Below are positions 17,412 through 24,183 of a stretch of 64,000 bases of DNA, piece after piece (the first letter of the stretch is position 1; each line of letters starts with the position of its first letter). This DNA is from Nocardioides sp. TRM66260-LWL (GTDB taxonomy: Bacteria; Actinomycetota; Actinomycetes; Propionibacteriales; Nocardioidaceae). The DNA lies in assembly GCF_020075545.1 (NCBI RefSeq), contig NZ_JAIQZK010000001.1, positions 1,178,001-1,242,000 on the forward strand. The letters are read 5' to 3'. A model generated the notes under the pieces. It saw only the letters and a list, made by a program, of their open reading frames with translations. It had not been told where the DNA came from and searched no databases. Position numbers and translations under genes: made by a program.

Positions 17412-18988
17412 CGCGCGGCCTCCGTCGGCTCGGTCGGCTCGGTCGGCTCGGTCGGCTCCGTCGGCTCCGTCGGCTCCGTCGACTCCGCGGCGATCTCGGC
17501 GGCGATCTCGGCGCGCAGCGCGGACTTCTCCACGCGCAGGGACGCCGTGAGCGGCAGCTCGGCCCGCAGCGCCCACTGGCGCGGCACCTTGAACGGCGCG
17601 AGGCGCTCGCTGCACCACGTCTCGAGCGTCTCGGCCGCGGTGGCGTCGGGCAGCCCGGGTGCGACGACGTAGGCGCGCACCTCCTCGCCGCGCACCGGGT
17701 CGGGCACGCCGACGACCGCGGCGAGCCGCACCGCCGGATGCCCGAGCAGCACCTCCTCGACCTCCTGGGCGGCGATGTTCTCGCCGGCGCGCCGGATCAT
17801 GTCCTTGAGCCGGCCGGTGAGGTGGTAGCGCCCGTGGTCGTCGACGCGGGCGAGGTCGCCCGTCGGGAACCAGCCGTCCTCGTCGAACGGCGAGGGATGG
17901 CCGAGGTAGCCCTGGAGCATGCCCGGGCCCCGCAGCCACAGCTGCCCCGCCTCGTCGAGTCGGGCCTCGCGATGGGCCGCCGGACGCCCCAGGCAGCCGG
18001 ACCCCACCAGCTCGTCGTGCTCGGCGAGGTCGACGCGGATGTCCGCGCCGGTCTCGGTCATGCCGAAGGCCTCCAGCCACGGCACCCCGAACCGCTCCTC
18101 GAGCGCGGCATGCGACGCCGGTGGGATGGCGGAGCACTGCACGACCCGCACCCGGTGGCGCCGGTCGTCGGGGTGCTCGGGCATCCGCAGCAGCAGGGTC
18201 GGCATCGCGGCCAGGCAGTAGACGTAGGTGACCTCGTGCTCGCGGACCTTGGCCCAGAAGGTCGAGGGGTGGAAGCCGTCGAGACCGACCATGCGCCCGC
18301 CCGCCACCAGCGCCGCCACCGCGTTCCACTGCGGGTCGACGTAGTGGAACGGCTGCGCGGTCAGCAGCACGTCGTCCGGGCCCAGATGCGGGGTGCCGGT
18401 CACCAGCGAGTGCGCCAGCAGCGTCCAGTACCGCGAGGAGAGCAGACAGCCCTTCGGACGTCCGGTGGTGCCGGACGTGTACTGCAGGCTGACCACGCGG
18501 TCGGGGTCGGGCGCGAGCTCGGGGAGCGGCGACGTGCCGCCGTCGTCGAGGTCCACGGGCGCGACCACCTCGACGAGCGGTGAGAGCAGCGCACGGTGCT
18601 CGTCCCGGGCGACGACCAGCCGCGCCCCGGCGTCCGACAGCACGTGGCGCAGGTCCTCGGCGCGGTAGCGGACGTTCAGCGGCACCGTGAGCGCGCCGAG
18701 CCGCTGCAGCGCGAACCAGACCAGCAGCTGCTCGGCGGAGTTGCCGAGCATGACGCCCACCGCATCGCCCGCGGCGACGCCCCGCGCGGCCAGCCCGCGG
18801 GCCAGGCGGCGGGTGCGCTCGGCCGTCTCGGCCCGGGTGAGGTCCACCCGCCCCTGCGGCAGGTCGAAGGTCCAGAGCACCGCGTCGGCGCTCGCCGGGT
18901 CGCTCGCCGCCAGGTCGAGCAGCTGGACGAGGGTCAGCGTCGTCGGGTCCGCCGGCGCCCCGCCGCGCGGTCGCGCCGGCTCAGCCAC
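17408..18988 (-). CDS. Class I adenylate-forming acyl-CoA ligase with C-terminal (Thr-Glu-Pro)n tail
   Basis: This 526-residue enzyme activates a carboxylic acid to the acyl-AMP and then the CoA thioester. Motif A3 is YTSGTTGRPKG, A5 is EAFGMTETGAD, A7 is DGWFPTGDLARVDDHGRYHLTGRLKDMIRRAGENIAAQEVE and A10 is the lysine of SLRVEKSALRAE. The GTG start overlaps the upstream hydratase by 8 bases. After the A10 lysine come EIAAEIAAES and seven Thr-Glu repeats separated by Pro, ending EAAR, which is not part of the family fold. The resemblance to carnitine/crotonobetaine-CoA ligase type enzymes is general; the substrate is not predicted. Confidence 0.9.
   Translation of the reverse strand: MAEPARPRGGAPADPTTLTLVQLLDLAASDPASADAVLWTFDLPQGRVDLTRAETAERTRRLARGLAARGVAAGDAVGVMLGNSAEQLLVWFALQRLGALTVPLNVRYRAEDLRHVLSDAGARLVVARDEHRALLSPLVEVVAPVDLDDGGTSPLPELAPDPDRVVSLQYTSGTTGRPKGCLLSSRYWTLLAHSLVTGTPHLGPDDVLLTAQPFHYVDPQWNAVAALVAGGRMVGLDGFHPSTFWAKVREHEVTYVYCLAAMPTLLLRMPEHPDDRRHRVRVVQCSAIPPASHAALEERFGVPWLEAFGMTETGADIRVDLAEHDELVGSGCLGRPAAHREARLDEAGQLWLRGPGMLQGYLGHPSPFDEDGWFPTGDLARVDDHGRYHLTGRLKDMIRRAGENIAAQEVEEVLLGHPAVRLAAVVGVPDPVRGEEVRAYVVAPGLPDATAAETLETWCSERLAPFKVPRQWALRAELPLTASLRVEKSALRAEIAAEIAAESTEPTEPTEPTEPTEPTEPTEAAR
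17420..17479 (-). repeat. Nine-base tandem repeat encoding a Thr-Glu-Pro tail
   Basis: Six Thr-Glu-Pro units plus a final Thr-Glu are encoded by near-identical 9-base units at the 3' end of the acyl-CoA ligase gene. The 5' copies differ from the 3' copies in one third-position base (tcggct changes from ccgtcgg to cggtcgg context), which suggests recent slippage expansion. Copy number should vary between strains without breaking the frame. Confidence 0.9.
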
Positions 18989-19727
18989 GGCCGAACTCCG
19001 AGATCGGCGCGGCGCTCTCGCCGGTGAGCGTGGTGAGCACCGCGTGCTCGACCTCGCGGGCCATGGCGTCCTCCAGACCCTCGCCGAGGGCGCGGTCGAG
19101 CGCCTGCTTGGCCAGCGCGACGGCGGTGGGCGGGCGCTCGGCGAGCCGATGCGCGAGGGCCACGGCCTCCTCCAGGTGGGTCCCGGCGGGCACGCAGCGC
19201 GCGACCAGGCCGATCGCCTTCGCCTCGGCGCCGCCGACGCGCTCGCCGAGCAGGAGCAGCTCCTTGGCCCGCGCCCAGCCGACGAGCGCGGGCAGCAGGG
19301 ACGAGATGCCGCCGGTCACCGACAGCCCGACGCCGACCTCGGGGAACCCGAACACGGCGTCCTCGCCGGCCACCACGACGTCGCAGCCCAGCGCGAACTC
19401 CGCGCCGGCGCCGAGGGCGTACCCGTGGACGGCGGCCACGACCGCTCCGGGGAAGCGGCGGATCTGCCGCGTGACGTCCTGGATGTCCTCCAGTCGTGCC
19501 CGGGACTGCTCCACGCTCTCGCGCGCGGGCGGCTCCTTGAGGTCGTGGCCGGCGCAGAACGCGCGACCCCGGCCGGCGAGCACCACGGCGCGTGCGCCGT
19601 CGTCGGCCGCGCGGCGCAGCGCGGCGGAGAGCCGGCGGGGGAGCTCGGCGTCGACGGCGTTGAGCCGCTCGGGCCGGTCGAGGTGCAGGATCGCGACGGC
19701 GCCGTCACGGTCGTGGTGGACGCTCAC
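18981..19727 (-). CDS. Enoyl-CoA hydratase/isomerase family protein
   Basis: This is a 248-residue crotonase-fold enzyme. Oxyanion-hole segments are GRGRAFCAGHDLKE and VVAAVHGYALGAGAEFALGCDVVVAGEDAVFGFPEVGVGL. The second catalytic Glu position is occupied in FGFPEVGVGLSVTGG. It starts at a GTG with a weak GGAGC ribosome binding site and is the first gene of the operon, transcribed away from the tetR gene. Together with the acyl-CoA ligase it suggests beta-oxidation-like handling of an imported acid. Confidence 0.9.
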   Translation of the reverse strand: MSVHHDRDGAVAILHLDRPERLNAVDAELPRRLSAALRRAADDGARAVVLAGRGRAFCAGHDLKEPPARESVEQSRARLEDIQDVTRQIRRFPGAVVAAVHGYALGAGAEFALGCDVVVAGEDAVFGFPEVGVGLSVTGGISSLLPALVGWARAKELLLLGERVGGAEAKAIGLVARCVPAGTHLEEAVALAHRLAERPPTAVALAKQALDRALGEGLEDAMAREVEHAVLTTLTGESAAPISEFGRG

Positions 19728-19755
19728 AGGTGCTCCGCTCGTCAGGGTCTAGGCT

Positions 19756-19773
19756 GTCGATCGATCGATCGAC
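19756..19773. promoter_or_regulatory. Perfect 18-bp palindrome, candidate TetR operator
   Basis: GTCGATCGATCGATCGAC is fully self-complementary and lies in the 65-base gap between the divergent hydratase operon (start 19727) and tetR (start 19793). A TAGGCT string (19750-19755) directly abuts it. The position is what is expected for an operator that controls both directions. Confidence 0.6.
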
Positions 19774-19792
19774 CACGCTAGCAGGAGGCCGC

Positions 19793-20425
19793 ATGCCGCG
19801 ACGCACGCCCGCCGAGCCCGAGCCCGCGCCGGACGCCGAGCCGGACGCCGCCGCGCGGATCCGCGAGGCCGCGCTCGAGCTGTTCGCCACCCGCGGCTTC
19901 CACGGCACCGGCATCCGCCAGCTCGCCGAGCGGGCCGGCCTGTCCTCGGCGACCCTCTACCACTACATGGGCACGAAGGAGGACCTCCTTGTCGCCCTCA
20001 TGACCGGCGGGCTCGACCGGCTGATCGCGCTCGCCGAGGCCGTCGAGGCCGAGGAGCCCGATCCGCTGCGGCGACTCGCCGCGCTCGTCCGCCTGCACGT
20101 GCGCGAGCACGCCGAGCGGCCCCGTGAGACCCGCGTGGTCGACGACCAGATCGGCGTCCTGGACGGCGCGGCGAGAGATGCGGTCGTCGCCCTCCGGGAC
20201 CGCTACGAGGACGTGTGGCGCCGCGCGCTCGACCCGCTGGTGGGCGACCCCCGCGTCGCCCTGGCCGACGCCGCGGCGGCGGCCCTCGCGCGCCGCGCCC
20301 TGCTGGAGATGTGCACCGGCGTCGCCCACTGGTACCGCGCCGACGGCGCGCTCCGACTCGAGGCGCTCGGAGAGGCGCACGCGGCGATGGCGCTGCGCCT
20401 CGTCGGAGCCACGTCGCCCCGGTGA
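19793..20425 (+). CDS. TetR-family transcriptional regulator
   Basis: This is a 210-residue repressor. I chose the ATG at 19793 because GCAGGAGG lies 5 bases upstream; the longer frame from 19730 would read through the promoter region. The N-terminal HTH is ARIREAALELFATRGFHGTGIRQLAERAGLSSATLYHYMGTKEDLL. The C-terminal domain resembles the TetR_C group of fatty-acid type regulators (HVREHAERPRETRVVDDQIG). It is divergent from the acyl-CoA ligase operon and probably represses it and itself through the palindrome between them. The ligand is likely an acyl-CoA or the free acid (inference). Confidence 0.9.
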   Translation: MPRRTPAEPEPAPDAEPDAAARIREAALELFATRGFHGTGIRQLAERAGLSSATLYHYMGTKEDLLVALMTGGLDRLIALAEAVEAEEPDPLRRLAALVRLHVREHAERPRETRVVDDQIGVLDGAARDAVVALRDRYEDVWRRALDPLVGDPRVALADAAAAALARRALLEMCTGVAHWYRADGALRLEALGEAHAAMALRLVGATSPR

Positions 20426-20711
20426 TCCCACGCGTCACACCGGTGACGGGGGGTCCGGCGTCGGCGGCCAGCATGCGGAATCCACACGACTCGGAGGTGA
20501 ACGGACGGCACCGCGCTGACCTGCGGCGATGCACGTCGTCGCAGGTCAGCGCCCGGTTGACAGCGACCACGCCGGTTCGTGAGGGTGTGGCAGACCGCCC
20601 ATGCAGATCGTGGCCGGTGGACCGACGTCCGAGTGGCCGTGTCGGAGGGTGAGGTGCCAGCACCCGTCCGACGCTGTTCGCGGAGGTCGGTCCGCCCCGC
20701 GAGGGCGCTCA

Positions 20712-20802
20712 CGGGAGGACCCCCCGACCCCTAGACAACAGCCCGACCCCGGCAGCCGGTCGGATCCAGGGCTGGACCGAAGGCTCGGACGGGGTCCTCC
20801 CG
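20712..20802. repeat. 12-bp inverted repeat with 67-base spacer upstream of lnt
   Basis: CGGGAGGACCCC at 20712-20723 is perfectly complementary to GGGGTCCTCCCG at 20791-20802. The arms lie upstream of the predicted lnt start, so if the promoter at 20827 is used they act as DNA rather than leader RNA. Function unknown. Confidence 0.5.
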
Positions 20803-20826
20803 GGATCTGCAGAGCGACCGCCCCGG

Positions 20827-20832
20827 TAGCGT
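20827..20832 (+). promoter_or_regulatory. -10 element TAGCGT (leaderless) of lnt
   Basis: TAGCGT ends 6 bases before the GTG at 20839, with no ribosome binding site between. Confidence 0.6.
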
Positions 20833-20838
20833 GAGGGC

Positions 20839-22362
20839 GTGCTGCGTCGCCTCGTCGCCGCCCTGCTCAGCGGCGTCGCGCTCTCCCTCGCCTTCGAGCC
20901 GGTGGCGGCTCCCTACGTCATCCCCCCGGCGGTCGCGGGGTTCCTGCTGAGCGTGCGCGGCCTGCGGGCGCGCCGCGCGTGGCTGCCCGGCCTGGCGTTC
21001 GGCGTCGGCTTCTACTTCGTCCACATCTGGTGGATGCGCGCGGTCGCGACCGCCGCGTGGGTGGCGCTCGCGTCGGTGGAGGCGCTGTTCTACGCGCTGC
21101 TCGGCAGCGTCGTCGCCGCCCTCATGACCCGCCGCGCGTGGCCGCTGTGGTGCGCCGCCGCATGGACGTCGATGGAGGTCTGGCGCAGCCAGTGGCCCTT
21201 CAGCGGCATGCCCTGGGGACGCCTGGCCTTCGGCGTCGTCGACACCCCGGCCCAGGACGCCCTGCCCTACGTCGGCATGGTCGGCCTCAGCCTGCTGCTC
21301 GCGCTCGCCGGCTCGGTCACGGCCTGGCTGGCGGTGGCGGAGCGCCGGCGCGGTCCGGCGCTGGCGCTCGCGGGCGTCGTCCTGCTCCTCCTCGCGCCCG
21401 CGGTCCGGCCCTACCACCTGGCGCAGAGCGGCACCGCGACCGTCGCCGCGGTGCAGGGCAACGTGCCGGGCCCCGGCAACGACGTGCTCTTCGACGTGCG
21501 CGGGCTGGTCGCCAACCACGCGAACGCCACGGTCGACCTCGCGGCGCGGATCGCGGCGGGGGAGGAGCCGCGCCCGGACCTCGTGGTCTGGCCGGAGAAC
21601 TCGACGGCCACCGACCCGCTCGGCGACCCGTACACGCGCGAGCAGATCGACCGGGCGGTCGCGGCCGTGGGCGTCCCGGTGCTCGTCGGCGGCATCGTCG
21701 ACGACGGTCCGAAGCACGTGCTCAACCAGGGCATCGTGTTCACCCCCGACGGCGCGACGTCCGAGCGCTACACGAAGCGTCACCCGGTGCCGTACGGCGA
21801 GTACATCCCCTTCCGCGGCCTGATCGACGGGCAGTTCGGGCAGCTGCGCGCGATCCCGCGCGACATGCGGGCGGGCGATCGCCGCACCCCGCTCACGATC
21901 GGCCGGCTCTCGGTCGCCGACGCGATCTGCTTCGACGTCGCCTACGACGACGTCGCGCGCGACCAGATGACGCGCGGCGCGCAGCTGATGACGGTGCAGA
22001 CCTCGAACGCCACCTTCGTCTTCACCGACCAGCTCGACCAGCAGTTCGCGATCACCCGGCTGCGCGCCCTGGAGACCGGCCGGTGGGTCGTCGTGGCGTC
22101 GACCAACGGCATCAGCGGCGTCATCGACCCGTCGGGGCGCGTCGTGCAGAGCGCCGACAAGCGCACGACCGCCGTGCTCGTCCAGCAGGTCGGGCTGATG
22201 AGCGGTGTGACGCCCGGCACCCGGTGGGGCCTGTGGGTCGGACGCGCCTGTCTGCTGCTCACCGCGGTTGGGCTCCTGAGGGTCCTCCTCGCGTATCGTC
22301 GGACGCTCACCGGGCGGGCCGTCGTCCGCCCGGAGCCGGACGACGAAGGAACACGCACGTGA
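20839..22362 (+). CDS. lnt: Apolipoprotein N-acyltransferase
   Basis: Lnt adds the third acyl chain to lipoproteins at the outer face of the membrane. The 507-residue protein has an N-terminal block of about six transmembrane helices, a nitrilase-like extracytoplasmic domain (about residues 210-450) and a final helix. The catalytic triad is visible as Glu in VVWPENSTA, Lys in RYTKRHPVPYGEYIPF and Cys in ADAICFDVAYDD. The stop overlaps the ppm1 start by 4 bases. In M. tuberculosis these two activities are fused in one protein, Ppm1. Lipoprotein substrates are present in this window (FKBP, cyclophilin, amine oxidase). Confidence 0.95.
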   Translation: MLRRLVAALLSGVALSLAFEPVAAPYVIPPAVAGFLLSVRGLRARRAWLPGLAFGVGFYFVHIWWMRAVATAAWVALASVEALFYALLGSVVAALMTRRAWPLWCAAAWTSMEVWRSQWPFSGMPWGRLAFGVVDTPAQDALPYVGMVGLSLLLALAGSVTAWLAVAERRRGPALALAGVVLLLLAPAVRPYHLAQSGTATVAAVQGNVPGPGNDVLFDVRGLVANHANATVDLAARIAAGEEPRPDLVVWPENSTATDPLGDPYTREQIDRAVAAVGVPVLVGGIVDDGPKHVLNQGIVFTPDGATSERYTKRHPVPYGEYIPFRGLIDGQFGQLRAIPRDMRAGDRRTPLTIGRLSVADAICFDVAYDDVARDQMTRGAQLMTVQTSNATFVFTDQLDQQFAITRLRALETGRWVVVASTNGISGVIDPSGRVVQSADKRTTAVLVQQVGLMSGVTPGTRWGLWVGRACLLLTAVGLLRVLLAYRRTLTGRAVVRPEPDDEGTRT

Positions 22363-23123
22363 GCATCGAGGGACTCGGACGCGCCGTCATGGTCATCCCG
22401 ACCTACAACGAGGCCGACAACCTGGCCTGGATCGTCGGCCGCGTCCGGGCCGCACAGCCCGGCCTCGACGTGCTGATCGTCGACGACGGCTCGCCCGACG
22501 GCACCGGCCGTCTGGCCGAGGAGCTCGCCGCCGCCGACCCGGCGATCTCGGTGCTGCACCGCACGGAGAAGGCCGGCCTCGGCGCGGCCTACCTCCACGG
22601 CTTCTCGGTGGCGCTCGACGCCGGCTACGACGTCATCGGCGAGATGGACGCCGACGGCTCCCACCAGCCCGAGCAGCTCCACCTGCTGCTCGACGCCCTG
22701 GGCTCGGCCGACCTGGTCATCGGCTCGCGCTACGTGCCGGGCGGGTCGGTGGTCAACTGGCCGCTGCGCCGTCGGCTGCTCTCGCGCGGCGGCAACGTCT
22801 ACGTCCGGCTCCTGCTCGGCATCGGCGTGCGCGACGCGACAGCGGGCTTCCGGCTCTTCCGTCGGCACACGCTGGAGAAGATCGAGCTCGACACCGTCCA
22901 GGCCACCGGCTACGTGTTCCAGACCGAGATGGTCACCCGCACGCTCAACGCCGGCCTCACGGTCCGCGAGGTGCCGATCGAGTTCATCGAGCGCGAGCGC
23001 GGGGCGTCGAAGATGAGCGGGGCGGTGGCCACCGAGTCGCTGCGCCTGGTCACGCGCTGGGGCCTGCAGCAGCGCCGCGAGCGGCGCGCGACCCGTCGTC
23101 GCGAGCGGTCCCAGGCGCGCTGA
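22359..23123 (+). CDS. ppm1: Polyprenol monophosphomannose synthase
   Basis: This GT2 glycosyltransferase makes polyprenyl-phosphate-mannose for lipoglycan and O-mannosylation pathways. The 254-residue protein reads MVIPTYNEADNLAWIV, LIVDDGSPDGTG (first Asp motif), EMDADGSHQPEQL (DxD metal site), IGSRYVPGGSVVNWPLRRRLLSRGGN and ATGYVFQTEM. It lacks the C-terminal membrane helices of some Dpm proteins. The GTG start overlaps the lnt stop (GTGA), consistent with partnership with the membrane-embedded Lnt, as known from other actinobacteria where the two are adjacent or fused. Confidence 0.94.
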   Translation: MSIEGLGRAVMVIPTYNEADNLAWIVGRVRAAQPGLDVLIVDDGSPDGTGRLAEELAAADPAISVLHRTEKAGLGAAYLHGFSVALDAGYDVIGEMDADGSHQPEQLHLLLDALGSADLVIGSRYVPGGSVVNWPLRRRLLSRGGNVYVRLLLGIGVRDATAGFRLFRRHTLEKIELDTVQATGYVFQTEMVTRTLNAGLTVREVPIEFIERERGASKMSGAVATESLRLVTRWGLQQRRERRATRRRERSQAR

Positions 23124-23617
23124 TGGCCTCCCGGGGGCGGCGCCTCGCGTCCTGGCTGGTGCTGGCGTTCCTGCTGGTGCCGGTCGTGGAGATCTACGTG
23201 ATCATCCAGGTCGGCCACGTCGTCGGCGCGGGCTGGACGGTCGTCCTGCTCGTCCTCGACAGCCTGATCGGCGCCTGGCTCGTGCGTCGCGAGGGGGCCC
23301 GGGCCTGGCAGGCCCTGCGCACCGCGCTCGCGCAGGGACGCATGCCCGCCACCGAGCTGGCCGACGCGGGGCTGATCCTGATCGGCGGCACCCTCATGCT
23401 GACGCCGGGCTTCGTCACCGACGTGGTCGCGGTGCTGCTGATCCTGCCCCTCACCCGCCCGCTCTTCCGTCGCCTGCTGGCGCGCGCGGTCGAGTCGCGG
23501 CTGGTCGTGCTCGGCCCCGGTCCGGGCGCCGGTCCCTGGGCCGGACCCCGCGACGCACGACGCCCCGGCGCCGGACCCGAGGGTCCGATCGTCCGGGGCG
23601 AGGTGATCGACGACTGA
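23123..23617 (+). CDS. fxsA: FxsA family membrane protein
   Basis: This 164-residue protein has the FxsA domain: transmembrane helices at about residues 9-28, 29-48 and 75-105, with EIYVIIQVGHVVGAGWTVVLLVLDSLIGAWLVRREG and GGTLMLTPGFVTDVVAVLLILPLTRPLFRRLL. The tail is Gly/Pro/Arg-rich. Overexpressed E. coli FxsA relieves phage T7 exclusion by F; the native role is unknown. The ATG overlaps the ppm1 TGA by one base (TGATG). Confidence 0.92.
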   Translation: MASRGRRLASWLVLAFLLVPVVEIYVIIQVGHVVGAGWTVVLLVLDSLIGAWLVRREGARAWQALRTALAQGRMPATELADAGLILIGGTLMLTPGFVTDVVAVLLILPLTRPLFRRLLARAVESRLVVLGPGPGAGPWAGPRDARRPGAGPEGPIVRGEVIDD

Positions 23618-23631
23618 CCGCGAGCGCGGTC
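23616..23631. terminator. Hairpin between convergent fxsA and rbpA
   Basis: GACCGC-GAGC-GCGGTC is a perfect stem of six with a loop of four immediately after the fxsA stop. It is positioned to end both converging transcripts. Confidence 0.5.
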
Positions 23632-23642
23632 GGCGTCACGCG

Positions 23643-24023
23643 TCAGGCAGGACGCCGCTTGGCGTTGGCCCGGTGCAGGTGCGCGGGGCCGATCTCGCCG
23701 CCGCGCAGCAGTTCGAGGCGCTCCTTGAGGATGTCCTCGAGCTCCTTCTCCGAGCGCCGCTCCAGGAGCATGTCCCAGTGCGTGCGCGCCGGCTTCTCGA
23801 CCTTCTGCTCCGGCTCGATGCCGGCCGTGCTCAGGGCCTCGGAGCCGCAGCGCGGGCACTCCCAGGTCGCCGGGATGTCGGCCTCGACCGACATCGTGAT
23901 CTCGAACTCGTGCTGCTGCGGGCAGCGGTACCCGACCTGCTGACGAGCGGCGAACTCGATGCCGCGCTCGTCCTCGAAGGACTGACCCCCGAGTCGTGCT
24001 CCGCGCAGTGTGCGCTCAGCCAT
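23643..24023 (-). CDS. rbpA: RNA polymerase-binding protein RbpA
   Basis: RbpA binds the group 1/2 sigma factor and beta' and stabilises the open complex in actinobacteria. The 126-residue protein has the N-terminal tail MAERTLRGARLGGQSFEDERG and a core domain with Cys/His pairs (YRCPQQHEF, WECPRCGSEAL). The basic linker follows, and then the sigma-interaction domain ARTHWDMLLERRSEKELEDILKERLELLRGG. I chose the ATG at 24023 because GGAGGTG sits 6 bases upstream and the residues match the family start; an in-frame ATG 10 codons earlier lacks this. A SigR-type promoter lies about 90 bases upstream. Confidence 0.96.
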   Translation of the reverse strand: MAERTLRGARLGGQSFEDERGIEFAARQQVGYRCPQQHEFEITMSVEADIPATWECPRCGSEALSTAGIEPEQKVEKPARTHWDMLLERRSEKELEDILKERLELLRGGEIGPAHLHRANAKRRPA

Positions 24024-24109
24024 GAGGCACCTCCGTTCTCTCTGATCCCCCATGAGGACGGACCCGGAGGCCGCCGAGAGCGGCAGGCTCCGTCGCCCGT
24101 CGAGTCCTC

Positions 24110-24135
24110 AACGGTAGCCATCGGCCGAGGATTCC
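24110..24135 (-). promoter_or_regulatory. SigR/SigH-type promoter of rbpA (GGAAT-N18-GTT)
   Basis: On the minus strand GGAAT (24131-24135) and GTT (24110-24112) are separated by exactly 18 bases. This equals the consensus of the disulphide-stress ECF sigma factor SigR of Streptomyces (SigH in mycobacteria). rbpA is a known SigR target in S. coelicolor. A TACCGT (24111-24116) could also act as a housekeeping -10 at the same place. Confidence 0.75.
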
Positions 24136-24183
24136 GGAAAGTGACGAAGGGGTGGCCACCGGACCACGATTCACAGTCGGCTC

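Larger units (their letters stand above)
20426..20838. other. Non-coding stretch between tetR and lnt
   Basis: These 413 bases contain no ORF with credible codon use. Near the start is a short inverted repeat GTCAC-ACCG-GTGAC (20435-20448), possibly part of a tetR terminator. The rest holds a distant 12-base inverted repeat (see 20712-20802) and the lnt promoter. Confidence 0.5.

Noticed and set aside
17440..17480. Short direct repeats as a possible CRISPR
   Set aside because: Nine-base in-frame repeats without spacers encode a peptide tail. No CRISPR array or cas gene was seen anywhere.
13704..17672. Very long open frame of more than 1300 codons antisense to KamA, GNAT, amidohydrolase and ligase
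   Set aside because: It lies opposite four well-supported overlapping genes and has low-complexity Arg/Asp/Val shadow composition.
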